DNA of 35,265 nucleotides from a bacterium (GCA_021158185.1 JAGGVC010000003.1:1-35265); one strand, 5' to 3'. Positions 1 through 7,796 are shown, counted from the first letter of the stretch. The notes: a model not told the origin generated them from the sequence alone. Numbers and translations are program-made.

Positions 1-27
1 CGGCAACACTTCGCATAGAAACGACGC

Positions 28-156
28 TCAGAGCCTGGTTCGTCCGAGCCGAAGGCTGTTTATGACGACGGTAACGCTCGAAAACGCCGTCGCCGCACAG
101 TTTGCGCACGTCATCCCGATAACGGACAGCTCGACTCTGGTCCCATCCATGAGCAT
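28..156 (-). pseudogene. Internally deleted remnant of a copper P-type ATPase (CopA-like)
   Basis: The minus strand has a 42-codon frame from ATG 156 to TGA 28-30, with an in-frame stop just upstream of the ATG, so the start is fixed. Residues 8-21 (VELSVIGMTCANCA) match the start of a heavy-metal-associated domain, with CxxC metal ligands C17 and C20. Residues 22-37 (AATAFSSVTVVINSLRL) match the conserved C-terminal end of P1B copper ATPases, usually of the form AAMAxSSVxVVxNxLRL. Both ends are in one frame, in the right order, with a proper start and stop. The whole ATPase core (TM segments, DKTGT, CPC) is missing, about 2 kb in a normal gene. I infer an in-frame deletion, perhaps through the GC-rich microhomology at 85-96. 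It is unlikely to transport metal; a small copper-binding peptide is conceivable. The family match is by memory of the motifs. Confidence 0.65.
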
Positions 157-200
157 AGAATATTACCGCACCCGCATGCGTTATCACGTAAACGCGCCCA

Positions 201-222
201 CCCCTCAATTTGTAATCAGGGG
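201..222. repeat. Short inverted repeat upstream of the ispA promoter
   Basis: CCCCT at 201-205 and AGGGG at 218-222 are perfect inverted arms around a 12-base AT-rich centre. The element lies six bases before the -35 box at 228 and between the divergent copA remnant and ispA. It could be an operator of either gene; no regulator is present nearby. Five-base arms can occur by chance. Confidence 0.3.
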
Positions 223-227
223 GATAA

Positions 228-255
228 TTGCAAAGTGCCGGTAAAGTGCTACTAT
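228..255 (+). promoter_or_regulatory. Promoter of ispA-dxs
   Basis: A -35 TTGCAA (228-233), a 16-base spacer and a -10 TACTAT (250-255) precede the ispA ATG at 268. Only 12 bases separate the -10 from the start codon, so the predicted leader is about five bases, too short for a Shine-Dalgarno site. The same TTGCA-type -35 recurs elsewhere in the window. Confidence 0.55.
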
Positions 256-267
256 TTATGACTCATT

Positions 268-1158
268 ATGGCATCTCAGGAATTGCAGGAATTTATCGAC
301 AGGTACCGGCGCGCAGTCAACATCGAGCTAACGCGGTTCACGTCGGATTTCTATCAGGTTCAGGAACTTGAAGAAGCGGTCAGCAACGCACTCTGGGGCG
401 GAAAACGGCTGAGACCGATCCTTGTTCTGATGAGCGCCGCCGCAATCGATCCGGCAGTGGATCTCGACCGCTTAGTTCCAATATCGTGCGCCGTCGAGAT
501 GATCCACATTTTCACTCTCGTGCACGACGATCTGCCCGGCATGGACGATGCTGAGCTTCGGCATGGCCAGGCCTGCACTCATATAAAGTACGGCGAAGGC
601 GTTGCTATCCTCACGGGCGACGCGCTCTTGAACCAGGCGTTCGCCGTCGTCCGTTCAACTCCGCTGCCAGGCCTTTCGGACAAGAGAAGGCTCAACATCA
701 TCGGCCATCTGTCAAAGGCGTGCGCAACAGTTGTCGAGGGACAGGTCTGCGACCTCGCATACGCCGGAAAGGATATTTCGATTGAGGAACTTGAAGGCCT
801 CCACCGCTCGAAAACTGCTGCACTTCTCGAAGCGTGCTGCCATACCGGAGTTGAGCTGGCTGGCGGTGATTCTGACGATCTTGAGCGGTTAACAGAGTTC
901 GCAACACATTTCGGGCTTGCATACCAGATAAAGGATGATATCCTTAGCGTCACCGGTGACGAGGCGGAAGTGGGAAAAACCCTCGCCACCGATACCGAGG
1001 CCGAGAAGGCAACCTATCCCAGGTTGCTCGGCCTTGACAAATCGGTTGAACTGTTGAACGAAACGACGGAAAGAGCCGCTCTATCCGTCTCGTATTACGG
1101 CAAGGCTGGAAAACTTCTGGCCGATCTTGCATTTTGGTGCAGGGATCGCACGAGATAA
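268..1158 (+). CDS. ispA: Short-chain polyprenyl diphosphate synthase (farnesyl/geranylgeranyl diphosphate synthase)
   Basis: Condenses isopentenyl diphosphate with allylic diphosphates to make C15 or C20 prenyl diphosphates in the cytoplasm. At 296 residues it has normal family length. The first aspartate-rich motif is HDDLPGMDD (D87, D88, D93, D94), the second is YQIKDDILSVTGD (D223, D224), and GGKRLRP at 44-50 is the substrate-binding start of the fold. The DDxxxxD spacing is typical of bacterial enzymes. Product chain length cannot be decided by eye. It lies directly before dxs, the first enzyme of the DXP pathway, a common pairing. The usual xseB neighbour is absent. The start at 268 gives the full N-terminal helix, and the near-leaderless promoter at 228-255 fits it. 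Confidence 0.93.
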   Translation: MASQELQEFIDRYRRAVNIELTRFTSDFYQVQELEEAVSNALWGGKRLRPILVLMSAAAIDPAVDLDRLVPISCAVEMIHIFTLVHDDLPGMDDAELRHGQACTHIKYGEGVAILTGDALLNQAFAVVRSTPLPGLSDKRRLNIIGHLSKACATVVEGQVCDLAYAGKDISIEELEGLHRSKTAALLEACCHTGVELAGGDSDDLERLTEFATHFGLAYQIKDDILSVTGDEAEVGKTLATDTEAEKATYPRLLGLDKSVELLNETTERAALSVSYYGKAGKLLADLAFWCRDRTR

Positions 1159-1178
1159 GCCCTGGAAACCGTGAGGAT

Positions 1179-3116
1179 ATGGCATTGAGTGTTCTTGAAA
1201 GGATAAACGAGCCTGAGGATCTGAAAGGTCTCGCCGCTGATGAGCTGCAGACACTGGTTGACGAAATTCGCAGTTTCATCATTGCTAACGTGAGCGAATC
1301 GGGGGGACACCTTGCACCGTCGCTCGGCGCGATAGAACTGATCGTCGCACTTCACCGCGTTTTCGATTCACCGCGGGACAGGCTCGTTTTCGATACGGGG
1401 CATCAAGCCTACGCGCACAAGATCATATGCGGTCGAAGAGATGATTTCAACGGGCTCAGACAGTTCGGCGGCATCGGCGGTTTCATCCGTCCATGTGAAA
1501 GCGAGCATGACGCCTTTGAAGTCGGTCATGCATCAACTTCAATCGCGGTTGCGATGGGTTTCGCGCGTGCCGACAAGCTCAATGGTGATGATCGGTACTC
1601 GGTTGCCGTAATCGGCGATGGCGCGATGACGGGCGGGCTTGCACTAGAGGCAATGAACAACAGCGAGATCGGAACGGATAAGCTCATCGTAATCCTGAAC
1701 GATAACGGCATGAGCATCGCTCCGAATATCGGCAAGATAAGCCGCATACTTACAAACCTGCGGCGTAGAACTGACGTGAAGCTTCTCAACAGGCTCGTAA
1801 AAGATGTATTTCAGAAGATGCCTGTCGGTGGAAAGGATCTCGGAGATGCCTGGGTCAAGCTGAAACGCTCGTTTTTGTATTTCGTAAGCCCGTATACAAA
1901 CAAGGCCGTGTTCGAATCTTGGGGAATGAAGTATTTCGGACCGTACGACGGCCACAACATTCACGATCTCATAATGCATCTGAGCGAAATCAAGTCATTC
2001 GAGGGCCCTGTGCTCGTTCACGTTATCACCAAGAAAGGCAAGGGCTACAAGCCTGCCGAACAGCATCCTACCGAATGGCACGGTGTAGGAAGCTTCAACA
2101 AGGTGGAAGGTAAACTGTCCAAAAAGAGCTCAATCAAATCGTATACCGATGTGTTTTCGGAAACGCTCGTGGAGCTTGCCGAGGACGACGAACGGATTAC
2201 TGCAATAACCGCCGCAATGCCGCAGGGCACCGGCCTCGACAAGTTTGAAAAGCGTTTCCCTGAAAGGTTCTTCGATGTCGGTATCGCCGAGGAATTCGCC
2301 GTCACCTTCGCTGCCGGCCTTGCAAAAAGTGGAATTAAGCCCGTCGTAGCCGTTTACTCGACGTTCCTTCAGCGCGCATTCGACCAGCTCGTTCACGATG
2401 TTGCCCTCCAGAAACTTCCTGTTGTGTTTGCAATAGACAGGGCAGGCCTCGTCGGTGAAGACGGAGCAACACACCATGGATGCTTCGACTTGTCCTACTT
2501 GAACATAATCCCGAACTTCACCGTGATGGCGCCCGCCAACGAGAATGAACTCCGGCATATGCTCTATACGGCTCTTCGACACGAAACGGGGCCGATCGCA
2601 TTCCGTTACCCGCGCGGGAACGCGCTCGGCATGCCTCTCTCGGAACAGCTTTCCGAAATCGAAATCGGCACTTGGCCGATCGTGAGACACGGCGGGGACT
2701 GCGCTGTTCTGGCTATCGGCTCGATGGTCGCGCAGGCGGAGGAAGCAGCGGCTTCACTTGCAATTCAAGGAGTCAGCGTTGAGTTGATCAATGCAAGATT
2801 CCTTAAACCCCTCGATTCATCAACGCTCGCAAGAATCTCCCGACACTTCAAGGCCGTTGTAACAATCGAGGAAAACGCCTCTGCGGGAGGGCTTGGTGAA
2901 AGTGTGCTCGGCTGGTTCGATGAAAATGCTGACAAGATGCCCAGAATACTTCGGCTTGCAATTCCCGACAGGTTCATCCTGCATGGCAGAAAAGAACTGC
3001 TGCTAAATGAAATCGGACTGGATGCTAAGGGAATTGAATTCAGAATTGTACAATGGCTGGTCAGAACCACCGATTCAAGTCAGGATTTGCATCAGTCCGC
3101 GCTTCGCAATCATTGA
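1179..3116 (+). CDS. dxs: 1-deoxy-D-xylulose-5-phosphate synthase
   Basis: Thiamine-diphosphate enzyme that joins pyruvate and glyceraldehyde 3-phosphate, the first step of the DXP isoprenoid pathway. From ATG 1179 it has 645 residues, close to the family norm. Visible marks are FDTGHQAYAHK (72-81), ESEHDAFEVGHAST (107-120), the ThDP/Mg motif GDGAMTGG (146-153) followed by NN, and the transketolase-type DRAGLVGEDGATHHG in the second half. The frame is open back to a TTG at 1134 inside ispA, but the homology begins after ATG 1179. A GAGG lies very close before it, at suboptimal spacing. The gap to ispA is 20 bases, so the two are probably cotranscribed. As dxs needs thiamine diphosphate, the thi genes in the same window are metabolically relevant. 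Confidence 0.95.
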   Translation: MALSVLERINEPEDLKGLAADELQTLVDEIRSFIIANVSESGGHLAPSLGAIELIVALHRVFDSPRDRLVFDTGHQAYAHKIICGRRDDFNGLRQFGGIGGFIRPCESEHDAFEVGHASTSIAVAMGFARADKLNGDDRYSVAVIGDGAMTGGLALEAMNNSEIGTDKLIVILNDNGMSIAPNIGKISRILTNLRRRTDVKLLNRLVKDVFQKMPVGGKDLGDAWVKLKRSFLYFVSPYTNKAVFESWGMKYFGPYDGHNIHDLIMHLSEIKSFEGPVLVHVITKKGKGYKPAEQHPTEWHGVGSFNKVEGKLSKKSSIKSYTDVFSETLVELAEDDERITAITAAMPQGTGLDKFEKRFPERFFDVGIAEEFAVTFAAGLAKSGIKPVVAVYSTFLQRAFDQLVHDVALQKLPVVFAIDRAGLVGEDGATHHGCFDLSYLNIIPNFTVMAPANENELRHMLYTALRHETGPIAFRYPRGNALGMPLSEQLSEIEIGTWPIVRHGGDCAVLAIGSMVAQAEEAAASLAIQGVSVELINARFLKPLDSSTLARISRHFKAVVTIEENASAGGLGESVLGWFDENADKMPRILRLAIPDRFILHGRKELLLNEIGLDAKGIEFRIVQWLVRTTDSSQDLHQSALRNH

Positions 3117-3142
3117 GCTTGCCTGTGATACAATCCGCTCCG

Positions 3143-3919
3143 ATGAATCCGCTGTCGTACGCGCTTATGGTTTTTTCTGCCTACATCGTACTTCAGGCAT
3201 TCATAATCGTTGTTCTCAAATTCCTCCCAAAAGTGAGACTATCCGGACAGATTGCACGAACTGTCGTTATTAACCTCATTAACTACAGTTTCTTCATCAT
3301 CGCAGGAATCATCGGAATCGGCATTGCTCCTGAGGCAGCGAAGATATCCACCGCCGGTTTTTACTGGATTATTCCGGTTGGAATAGTCGCCGGATTTCTA
3401 TTCTTCATCTTCTGCGAGGTGGCAACCCGGCTCTCGCTGAAATACGCAAGCGAGTTTGTGTTCGACCTTCAGGAGATGGCTGTCTCTCCAGTTTTCCCAA
3501 AAGGTATTTTCATTCCCGGCTTTATCAATCTCGTTCTCGTGAAACCGTTTGCCGAGGAAATCCTATTCAGAGCGTTTCTAATCGGTGTTTTGTCGACTGA
3601 GATGCACTGGGCGACTGCGATCCTCATCACAATCGTCCTTGAAAACCTGCGCTATCCGCAACTGGCCTGGTTTGCCCGGAATACCATCCGCGCTCTCACA
3701 CTGGGCCTGCTGTTTGTCGTTTCTCCTAGCATCATCCTTCCTCTTACGGCAAGTCTGATTGCACATTTCCTCATCGCGATCAATCAGGTGTCGCGCGTGA
3801 GGCGGCTTGTTTCGGAAGGAGAGAAAAGCACGTCCAAGTCACGGAAAGAAGTAATTCTCGAACAAGAACTTAAGACAAGTGACAGGTCGCAGAACGAGGA
3901 TGACACATCTGGTAATTGA
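3143..3919 (+). CDS. CPBP-family (CAAX protease-like) integral membrane protein
   Basis: A 258-residue, very hydrophobic protein with six to eight likely membrane segments and a charged C-terminal tail. Residues 134-146 (KPFAEEILFRAFL) carry the EExxxR motif of the CPBP/Abi intramembrane protease family (E138, E139, R143). A later HFLIAIN resembles the family's last motif. The middle FxxxH motif is not intact: the matching stretch reads IVLEN, with Asn where His is expected. It is therefore either a divergent member or inactive. The start at 3143 is the first ATG giving a membrane N-terminus, 26 bases after dxs; no clear ribosome site is visible. Position behind two prenyl-synthesis genes fits a family first known for prenylated-protein processing, but the functional link is only inference. 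Confidence 0.7.
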   Translation: MNPLSYALMVFSAYIVLQAFIIVVLKFLPKVRLSGQIARTVVINLINYSFFIIAGIIGIGIAPEAAKISTAGFYWIIPVGIVAGFLFFIFCEVATRLSLKYASEFVFDLQEMAVSPVFPKGIFIPGFINLVLVKPFAEEILFRAFLIGVLSTEMHWATAILITIVLENLRYPQLAWFARNTIRALTLGLLFVVSPSIILPLTASLIAHFLIAINQVSRVRRLVSEGEKSTSKSRKEVILEQELKTSDRSQNEDDTSGN

Positions 3920-4043
3920 ATAGCTCATCGATCCTCCCCGCAACCTGCAACAGACTGACCCCCTGCACCATTGTTCTTCGGCACAGCGCAGCTCGCAATT
4001 GTGTATACTCATTATTCACTCCCTGATTCCACCTGTTTTTTGA

Positions 4044-4049
4044 TACTAT
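4044..4049 (+). promoter_or_regulatory. Candidate -10 box of the helicase gene
   Basis: TACTAT lies 11 bases before ATG 4061, the same arrangement as for ispA (TACTAT, 12 bases, ATG). No convincing -35 is found at 15-18 bases. A TATACT at 4004-4009 is an alternative -10 that would give a leader of about 45 bases. Confidence 0.3.
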
Positions 4050-4060
4050 CGTTGCGCCTT

Positions 4061-6307
4061 ATGACTGACGAGCGAGAACCTCCTTCCGGCAGTGAGATAC
4101 CGGAAAAACTGATAATGCAACGAAGCGTGCCGTTGAGGCGTGCGGCGATGCGCATCGATTACGAAAGCGAGCTTAACGAGGAACAGTTCGCCGCGGTATC
4201 GGCAGGCAACGGGCCGATACTCGTACTTGCGGGCGCAGGAAGCGGCAAGACCCGCGTCATCACTTACCGCGTGGCATACCTTGTGGAGACCGGAATTCGG
4301 CCGGGCAACATACTTCTGACGACGTTTACGAATCGCGCGGCGCGCTCGATGCTTTCGCGCGTGGAAGGACTTCTCGGCATCAACCTTGCCCACCTGACGG
4401 GAGGGACGTTCCATAGCATCTGCAACAGGCTTTTGCGCAAGTACGCAAGCGTAATCGGTTTTTCGGACGGATTCGGGATATTGGACGAAGACGATGCCAA
4501 AAGGCTGATGAAGCGCGTAAGGAATGAATCCGGCATTGACCTCACCGGAAAGCTGTTCCCAGCTCCCCGCGTGTTGAAACGCATCGCATCGCTTCTTGTG
4601 AACACAGAGATCGACCTCGACGACATAATAATCGAGCAGTACCCGCAATTCGCACGGCGCATCCTCGATTTCGAGACGGTTTTTTCGGGATACACTGCCG
4701 CAAAGAGCGTAAACGACGTTATGGACTACGACGACCTGCTCCTCTGGACGTACAAACTTCTGTCGGAACATGACGATGTTCGGCGCGAGATTGCAGGCAG
4801 GTTCGAGCACGTGCTCGTGGACGAGTACCAGGATACGAACCATCTGCAGGCGAAGCTCGTCGATCTGTGGGGAAGCGAGCACGGCAACGTATTCGTCGTC
4901 GGAGATGACGCGCAGAGCATATACAGCTTCCGCGGGGCGAACTACAGGAATATTCTCGATTTCCCGAATCAGCACAGCGATGCGCAAATATTCAAGCTCG
5001 AAACGAACTACCGGAGCGCGCCGGAAATACTCAATCTTGCAAACGAAGTTATAAAGGATACGCCCGAGAACTTCAGAAAGACACTGAGGCCGATAAAGCC
5101 GTCCGGTGCGAGGCCATCGCTTGTCGCGTGCAGAACGCCGGATGACCAGGCGGAGTACATCGCCGAGAAAATTCTGGAGTTGCGCGAGCAGGGGATTGGC
5201 TTAAACGACATGGGCGTCCTCTACCGTGCGCACAGAAACAGCCAGGAACTCGAAATGGCGCTCAACCACAGAGGGATTCCATACTTCATCCGCGGCGGCG
5301 TGCGGTTCATGGAAATGGCGCACATAAAGGATCTTATGGCATACCTGGTGGTAATCGGCGCGCCGCGAAACGAGATCGCGTGGGACCGCGTGCTCTCGAT
5401 GTGCGATCGGGTAGGCGCGCGCACGGTTGCGAACATACTTGGCGATATACATGACACCGTCGATCCGCTCGATGAGTTTCTAACTGGAGAGCCGGAAGCT
5501 CATGGCTACGGTGCGGGAAAGACCAGCATCGCGAACCTCAAGGTTTTCCTTTCGGATGTTCTCAAGGAGCACACGAAGCTTGATCCAGCAATACTCGCAC
5601 GCACGATATTCACTAAGCGATACAAGCTGTATATGGAAGCGCAGTACGAGAACGCGGCGCGGCGCATGGAAGACATCGAGCAGTTCATCATCTTCGCAAG
5701 CCGATTCGACACGCTCGGTGCGATGATGCAGGAAGTTGCGCTGCACGGGGGATTCTTCGGCCAGGAAGTAGCAGCGCTCGATCCTGCGGCGGTCGAGGAA
5801 GGGCGCGTATGCCTGTCCACTATTCATCAGGCAAAAGGCCTCGAATGGAAGGTCGTATTTATGATATGGCTCGTGGAAGGTATGCTTCCGCACAGCATGA
5901 CGTATGACGCTCCTGACGCGCTGGAGGAAGAGCGCAGGCTTTTCTACGTCGCGATAACGCGCGCTAAGGACGAAATAATAATGACATATCCCCAGCAACG
6001 TCCAAAGGCCGACTTCTCGATAGACCTTACGAGGCCGTCGCGTTACCTTAACGAAGTGGAACGTAGCGTGTACGACGAATTCGTGCTGGAGTGGGACGAG
6101 CCGACGAGACTCGCGGGATTGGACAAAAGCTCGGACGGAATAGATCATCGGGAATCATCGGGACCTGACATGGAAAAACTTGGCGGGAAGATGCTCGGAG
6201 GGACGAGTCCGGGGAAATCGGGCGGAATGTGGATGCCGGACATACCTGCGCCGGATGCTTTCGACGAGGAAGATGAAGATGATGAAGACGAAACGCTGGA
6301 TGAATAG
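4061..6307 (+). CDS. UvrD/PcrA-type 3'-5' superfamily 1 DNA helicase
   Basis: ATP-driven DNA helicase of repair and replication-fork clearance. All SF1A motifs are visible: Walker A LAGAGSGKTR (56-65), motif Ia TFTNRAA, GTFHSICNRLLRKYA, motif II DEYQDTN, motif III GDDAQSIYSFRGAN, motif IV ETNYRS, motif V STIHQAKGLEWK and motif VI EERRLFYVAITRAKDE. At 748 residues it has typical PcrA/UvrD length. ATG 4061 is chosen because the -10 at 4044 sits just before it; ATG 4148 (MRIDYESELNEEQ) with a GAGG nine bases upstream is a serious alternative and would remove 29 poorly conserved residues. The protein ends in a strongly acidic Asp/Glu-rich tail. UvrD, PcrA and Rep cannot be separated by eye, so no symbol is given. 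Confidence 0.92.
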   Translation: MTDEREPPSGSEIPEKLIMQRSVPLRRAAMRIDYESELNEEQFAAVSAGNGPILVLAGAGSGKTRVITYRVAYLVETGIRPGNILLTTFTNRAARSMLSRVEGLLGINLAHLTGGTFHSICNRLLRKYASVIGFSDGFGILDEDDAKRLMKRVRNESGIDLTGKLFPAPRVLKRIASLLVNTEIDLDDIIIEQYPQFARRILDFETVFSGYTAAKSVNDVMDYDDLLLWTYKLLSEHDDVRREIAGRFEHVLVDEYQDTNHLQAKLVDLWGSEHGNVFVVGDDAQSIYSFRGANYRNILDFPNQHSDAQIFKLETNYRSAPEILNLANEVIKDTPENFRKTLRPIKPSGARPSLVACRTPDDQAEYIAEKILELREQGIGLNDMGVLYRAHRNSQELEMALNHRGIPYFIRGGVRFMEMAHIKDLMAYLVVIGAPRNEIAWDRVLSMCDRVGARTVANILGDIHDTVDPLDEFLTGEPEAHGYGAGKTSIANLKVFLSDVLKEHTKLDPAILARTIFTKRYKLYMEAQYENAARRMEDIEQFIIFASRFDTLGAMMQEVALHGGFFGQEVAALDPAAVEEGRVCLSTIHQAKGLEWKVVFMIWLVEGMLPHSMTYDAPDALEEERRLFYVAITRAKDEIIMTYPQQRPKADFSIDLTRPSRYLNEVERSVYDEFVLEWDEPTRLAGLDKSSDGIDHRESSGPDMEKLGGKMLGGTSPGKSGGMWMPDIPAPDAFDEEDEDDEDETLDE

Positions 6308-6320
6308 CGCGGCGGTAGAG

Positions 6321-6347
6321 CAAAAACAGCGTCAGGATTCGGGACGC
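6321..6347 (-). terminator. Possible intrinsic terminator of the lipoprotein gene
   Basis: Read on the minus strand, GCGTC and GACGC (6347-6343 and 6333-6329) form a five-base stem with a nine-base loop, followed by TGTTTTTG at 6328-6321. It lies directly after the lipoprotein stop codon. The stem is short and the loop large, so strength is doubtful. Confidence 0.4.
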
Positions 6348-6348
6348 G

Positions 6349-6654
6349 TCAGCCGAAGATGATAAAAATGGTCTCCGAGCGCACTATGTAGATCTGGCGT
6401 GAGTGGCCGTATGAATCGCGAACTGAATAGTATCCCGGCCTAAGTTGAATGATGATCGAATCGCCGTCACCGATGGGACCATACACGGTTGTTCCTATGT
6501 AGAAGCGCGAGTATGCACCGAGATCGTTCGTGATGCTCACGTTGCCGTATGCACTGCTCCCATCGCCGAAATGCCAGACCGCACCCAAGCTTACGCTCGC
6601 ACCGCAACCCGAAAGAAAGGCAAGTGCCGCAATTATCAGAAAAGCCCTTCGCAC
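6349..6654 (-). CDS. Small putative lipoprotein
   Basis: A 101-residue protein starting at GTG 6654. Residues 2-3 (RR), a hydrophobic stretch and the lipobox LSGC (14-17) form a type II signal peptide with Cys17 as the lipidation site. The mature part is about 85 residues, rich in Gly, Tyr and Ser, with beta-type alternation. It reads like a small beta-sandwich but I do not recognise a family. The frame is open to an earlier ATG at 6705, but that lies upstream of the promoter at 6661-6689, and the GTG sits where the transcript should begin. The gene is alone, convergent with the helicase gene and divergent from the dehydrogenase gene. Confidence 0.7.
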   Translation of the reverse strand: MRRAFLIIAALAFLSGCGASVSLGAVWHFGDGSSAYGNVSITNDLGAYSRFYIGTTVYGPIGDGDSIIIQLRPGYYSVRDSYGHSRQIYIVRSETIFIIFG

Positions 6655-6660
6655 ACAGGA

Positions 6661-6689
6661 ATTATACCCGGAAATGCTGGCGGATGCAA
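6661..6689 (-). promoter_or_regulatory. Promoter of the lipoprotein gene, predicted leaderless
   Basis: Minus strand: -35 TTGCAT (6689-6684), a 17-base spacer, perfect -10 TATAAT (6666-6661), then six bases and GTG 6654. Transcription would start at or next to the G of the start codon, so the mRNA should be leaderless. No Shine-Dalgarno site is present. Confidence 0.6.
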
Positions 6690-6713
6690 AGTAACCTTTT
6701 CGCAAGCCTGTCC

Positions 6714-6747
6714 CGTCAGCCTGACGAAATTATGTTGATGCTATAAT
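6714..6747 (+). promoter_or_regulatory. Promoter with overlapping palindrome, 3-hydroxyacyl-CoA dehydrogenase gene
   Basis: A perfect -10 TATAAT (6742-6747) is preceded at 15 bases by CTGACG (6721-6726), four of six matches to TTGACA. The -35 is the right arm of a perfect inverted repeat, CGTCAG-C-CTGACG (6714-6726). A repressor bound there would block the -35. The predicted leader is about 120 bases and contains a hairpin at 6827-6842. Spacer length is short, so the exact -35 is uncertain. Confidence 0.45.
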
Positions 6748-6826
6748 ACGAACTCGCACGGCGCGAAAAGATGCGCTCCGTGCAGACTATCGAGTAAGAC
6801 GGCACCTGCCCTTCTGCCTTTAGGCA

Positions 6827-6842
6827 AACGGCACTCGCCGTT
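6827..6842 (+). other. Leader hairpin before the 3-hydroxyacyl-CoA dehydrogenase gene
   Basis: AACGGC and GCCGTT form a perfect six-base stem with an ACTC loop, 18 bases before the Shine-Dalgarno site. A smaller GCC-TTTA-GGC hairpin lies just upstream. There is no U-tract long enough for termination. A role in mRNA stability or translation is possible but unproven. Confidence 0.35.
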
Positions 6843-6872
6843 CTTTCAAAAAATATTCTGGAGGAAGAAGTA

Positions 6873-7796
6873 ATGGCGGAGAGCGGAATTTCGAAAGTTG
6901 GAGTGATCGGCATCGGCGTGATGGGCAACGGGATCGCTCAGGTTGCGGCGCAGAGCGGCTTCAATACAGTCGTGACGGACATTAGCGAGGAAGTGCTCGA
7001 ACGCGGGATGGGCAACATCAAAAAGAGCCTTGGCAGGCTCGTAAAGGCTTACGAGAAGAGCGGCGGTGAGAAGGGAATCACCGAGGATGCGATGAACGAA
7101 GCGTTCGGACGCATCAAGGCCACAACCGAGCTCAAGGATCTTCTCGATTGTGACATCATCATCGAGGCAGCACCCGAAAAGCCCGATCTCAAGGAATCGA
7201 TCAACAGGAAGCTTGCGGAGCTCGGCTACGACAACCTGCTCGTGAGCAATACGAGCGGCATCAGCATCACCCGTCTCGGCGCGGCATACGGCAAGCCTGA
7301 GAAGTTTATGGGGATGCACTTCATGAATCCCGTGCCGATGCAGAAGGGCGTCGAGATCATCCGCGGGCTTGCGACGAGCGACGAAACTTACAACACTGTC
7401 GTCGCGCTAACACACGATATGGGCAAAATCGAGATTCCCGCCGAGGACAAGGCGGGGTTCGCGATTAACAGAATGTGGGTTCCGTTCGTCAACGAGGCGA
7501 TTCGGGTCGTCGAGGAAGGGATCGCATCGGTCGAGGGTGTCGACAAATGCACGCTCTGCCTGGGCCACAGGATGGGGCCGCTTATGACTGCGGACTACGT
7601 CGGACTCGATACGATGCTCTTCATCGCGAACGTGCTCGAAGAGGAATTCGGCAGCTTCTACAAGGCGAGTCCGCTTCTGAAACGGCTCGTCGAGGCAGGA
7701 CATCTCGGCGCGAAAAGCGGGATGGGATTCTACAAGTGGGACGGATTCAAGGCCGCAGGCATCAATCCCGACGTCGAGCGCTATCGGATCGGATAG
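6873..7796 (+). CDS. 3-hydroxyacyl-CoA (3-hydroxybutyryl-CoA) dehydrogenase
   Basis: NAD-dependent oxidoreductase acting between 3-hydroxyacyl-CoA and 3-ketoacyl-CoA, in fatty-acid oxidation or butyrate-type metabolism. The 307-residue length fits the stand-alone family. The Rossmann dinucleotide motif GVIGIGVMGNGIAQ is at residues 9-22. NTSGISI and MGMHFMNPVPMQKGVEII carry the catalytic His (MHFMNP). The C-terminal helical domain shows DKAGFAINR and GHRMGPLMTADYVGLD. A strong ribosome site GGAGG (6860-6864) lies eight bases before ATG 6873. No thiolase or enoyl-CoA hydratase is next to it, so substrate chain length is open. The gene faces lpdA tail to tail. Confidence 0.92.
   Translation: MAESGISKVGVIGIGVMGNGIAQVAAQSGFNTVVTDISEEVLERGMGNIKKSLGRLVKAYEKSGGEKGITEDAMNEAFGRIKATTELKDLLDCDIIIEAAPEKPDLKESINRKLAELGYDNLLVSNTSGISITRLGAAYGKPEKFMGMHFMNPVPMQKGVEIIRGLATSDETYNTVVALTHDMGKIEIPAEDKAGFAINRMWVPFVNEAIRVVEEGIASVEGVDKCTLCLGHRMGPLMTADYVGLDTMLFIANVLEEEFGSFYKASPLLKRLVEAGHLGAKSGMGFYKWDGFKAAGINPDVERYRIG

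Noticed and set aside
62-244. Plus-strand 60-codon ORF, open from the window edge
   Set aside because: It lies antisense to the copA remnant and its product has no recognisable feature; the minus-strand frame carries clear motifs.
4046-4987. Minus-strand 313-codon ORF
   Set aside because: Antisense shadow of the helicase gene, which shows all SF1 motifs in the plus strand.
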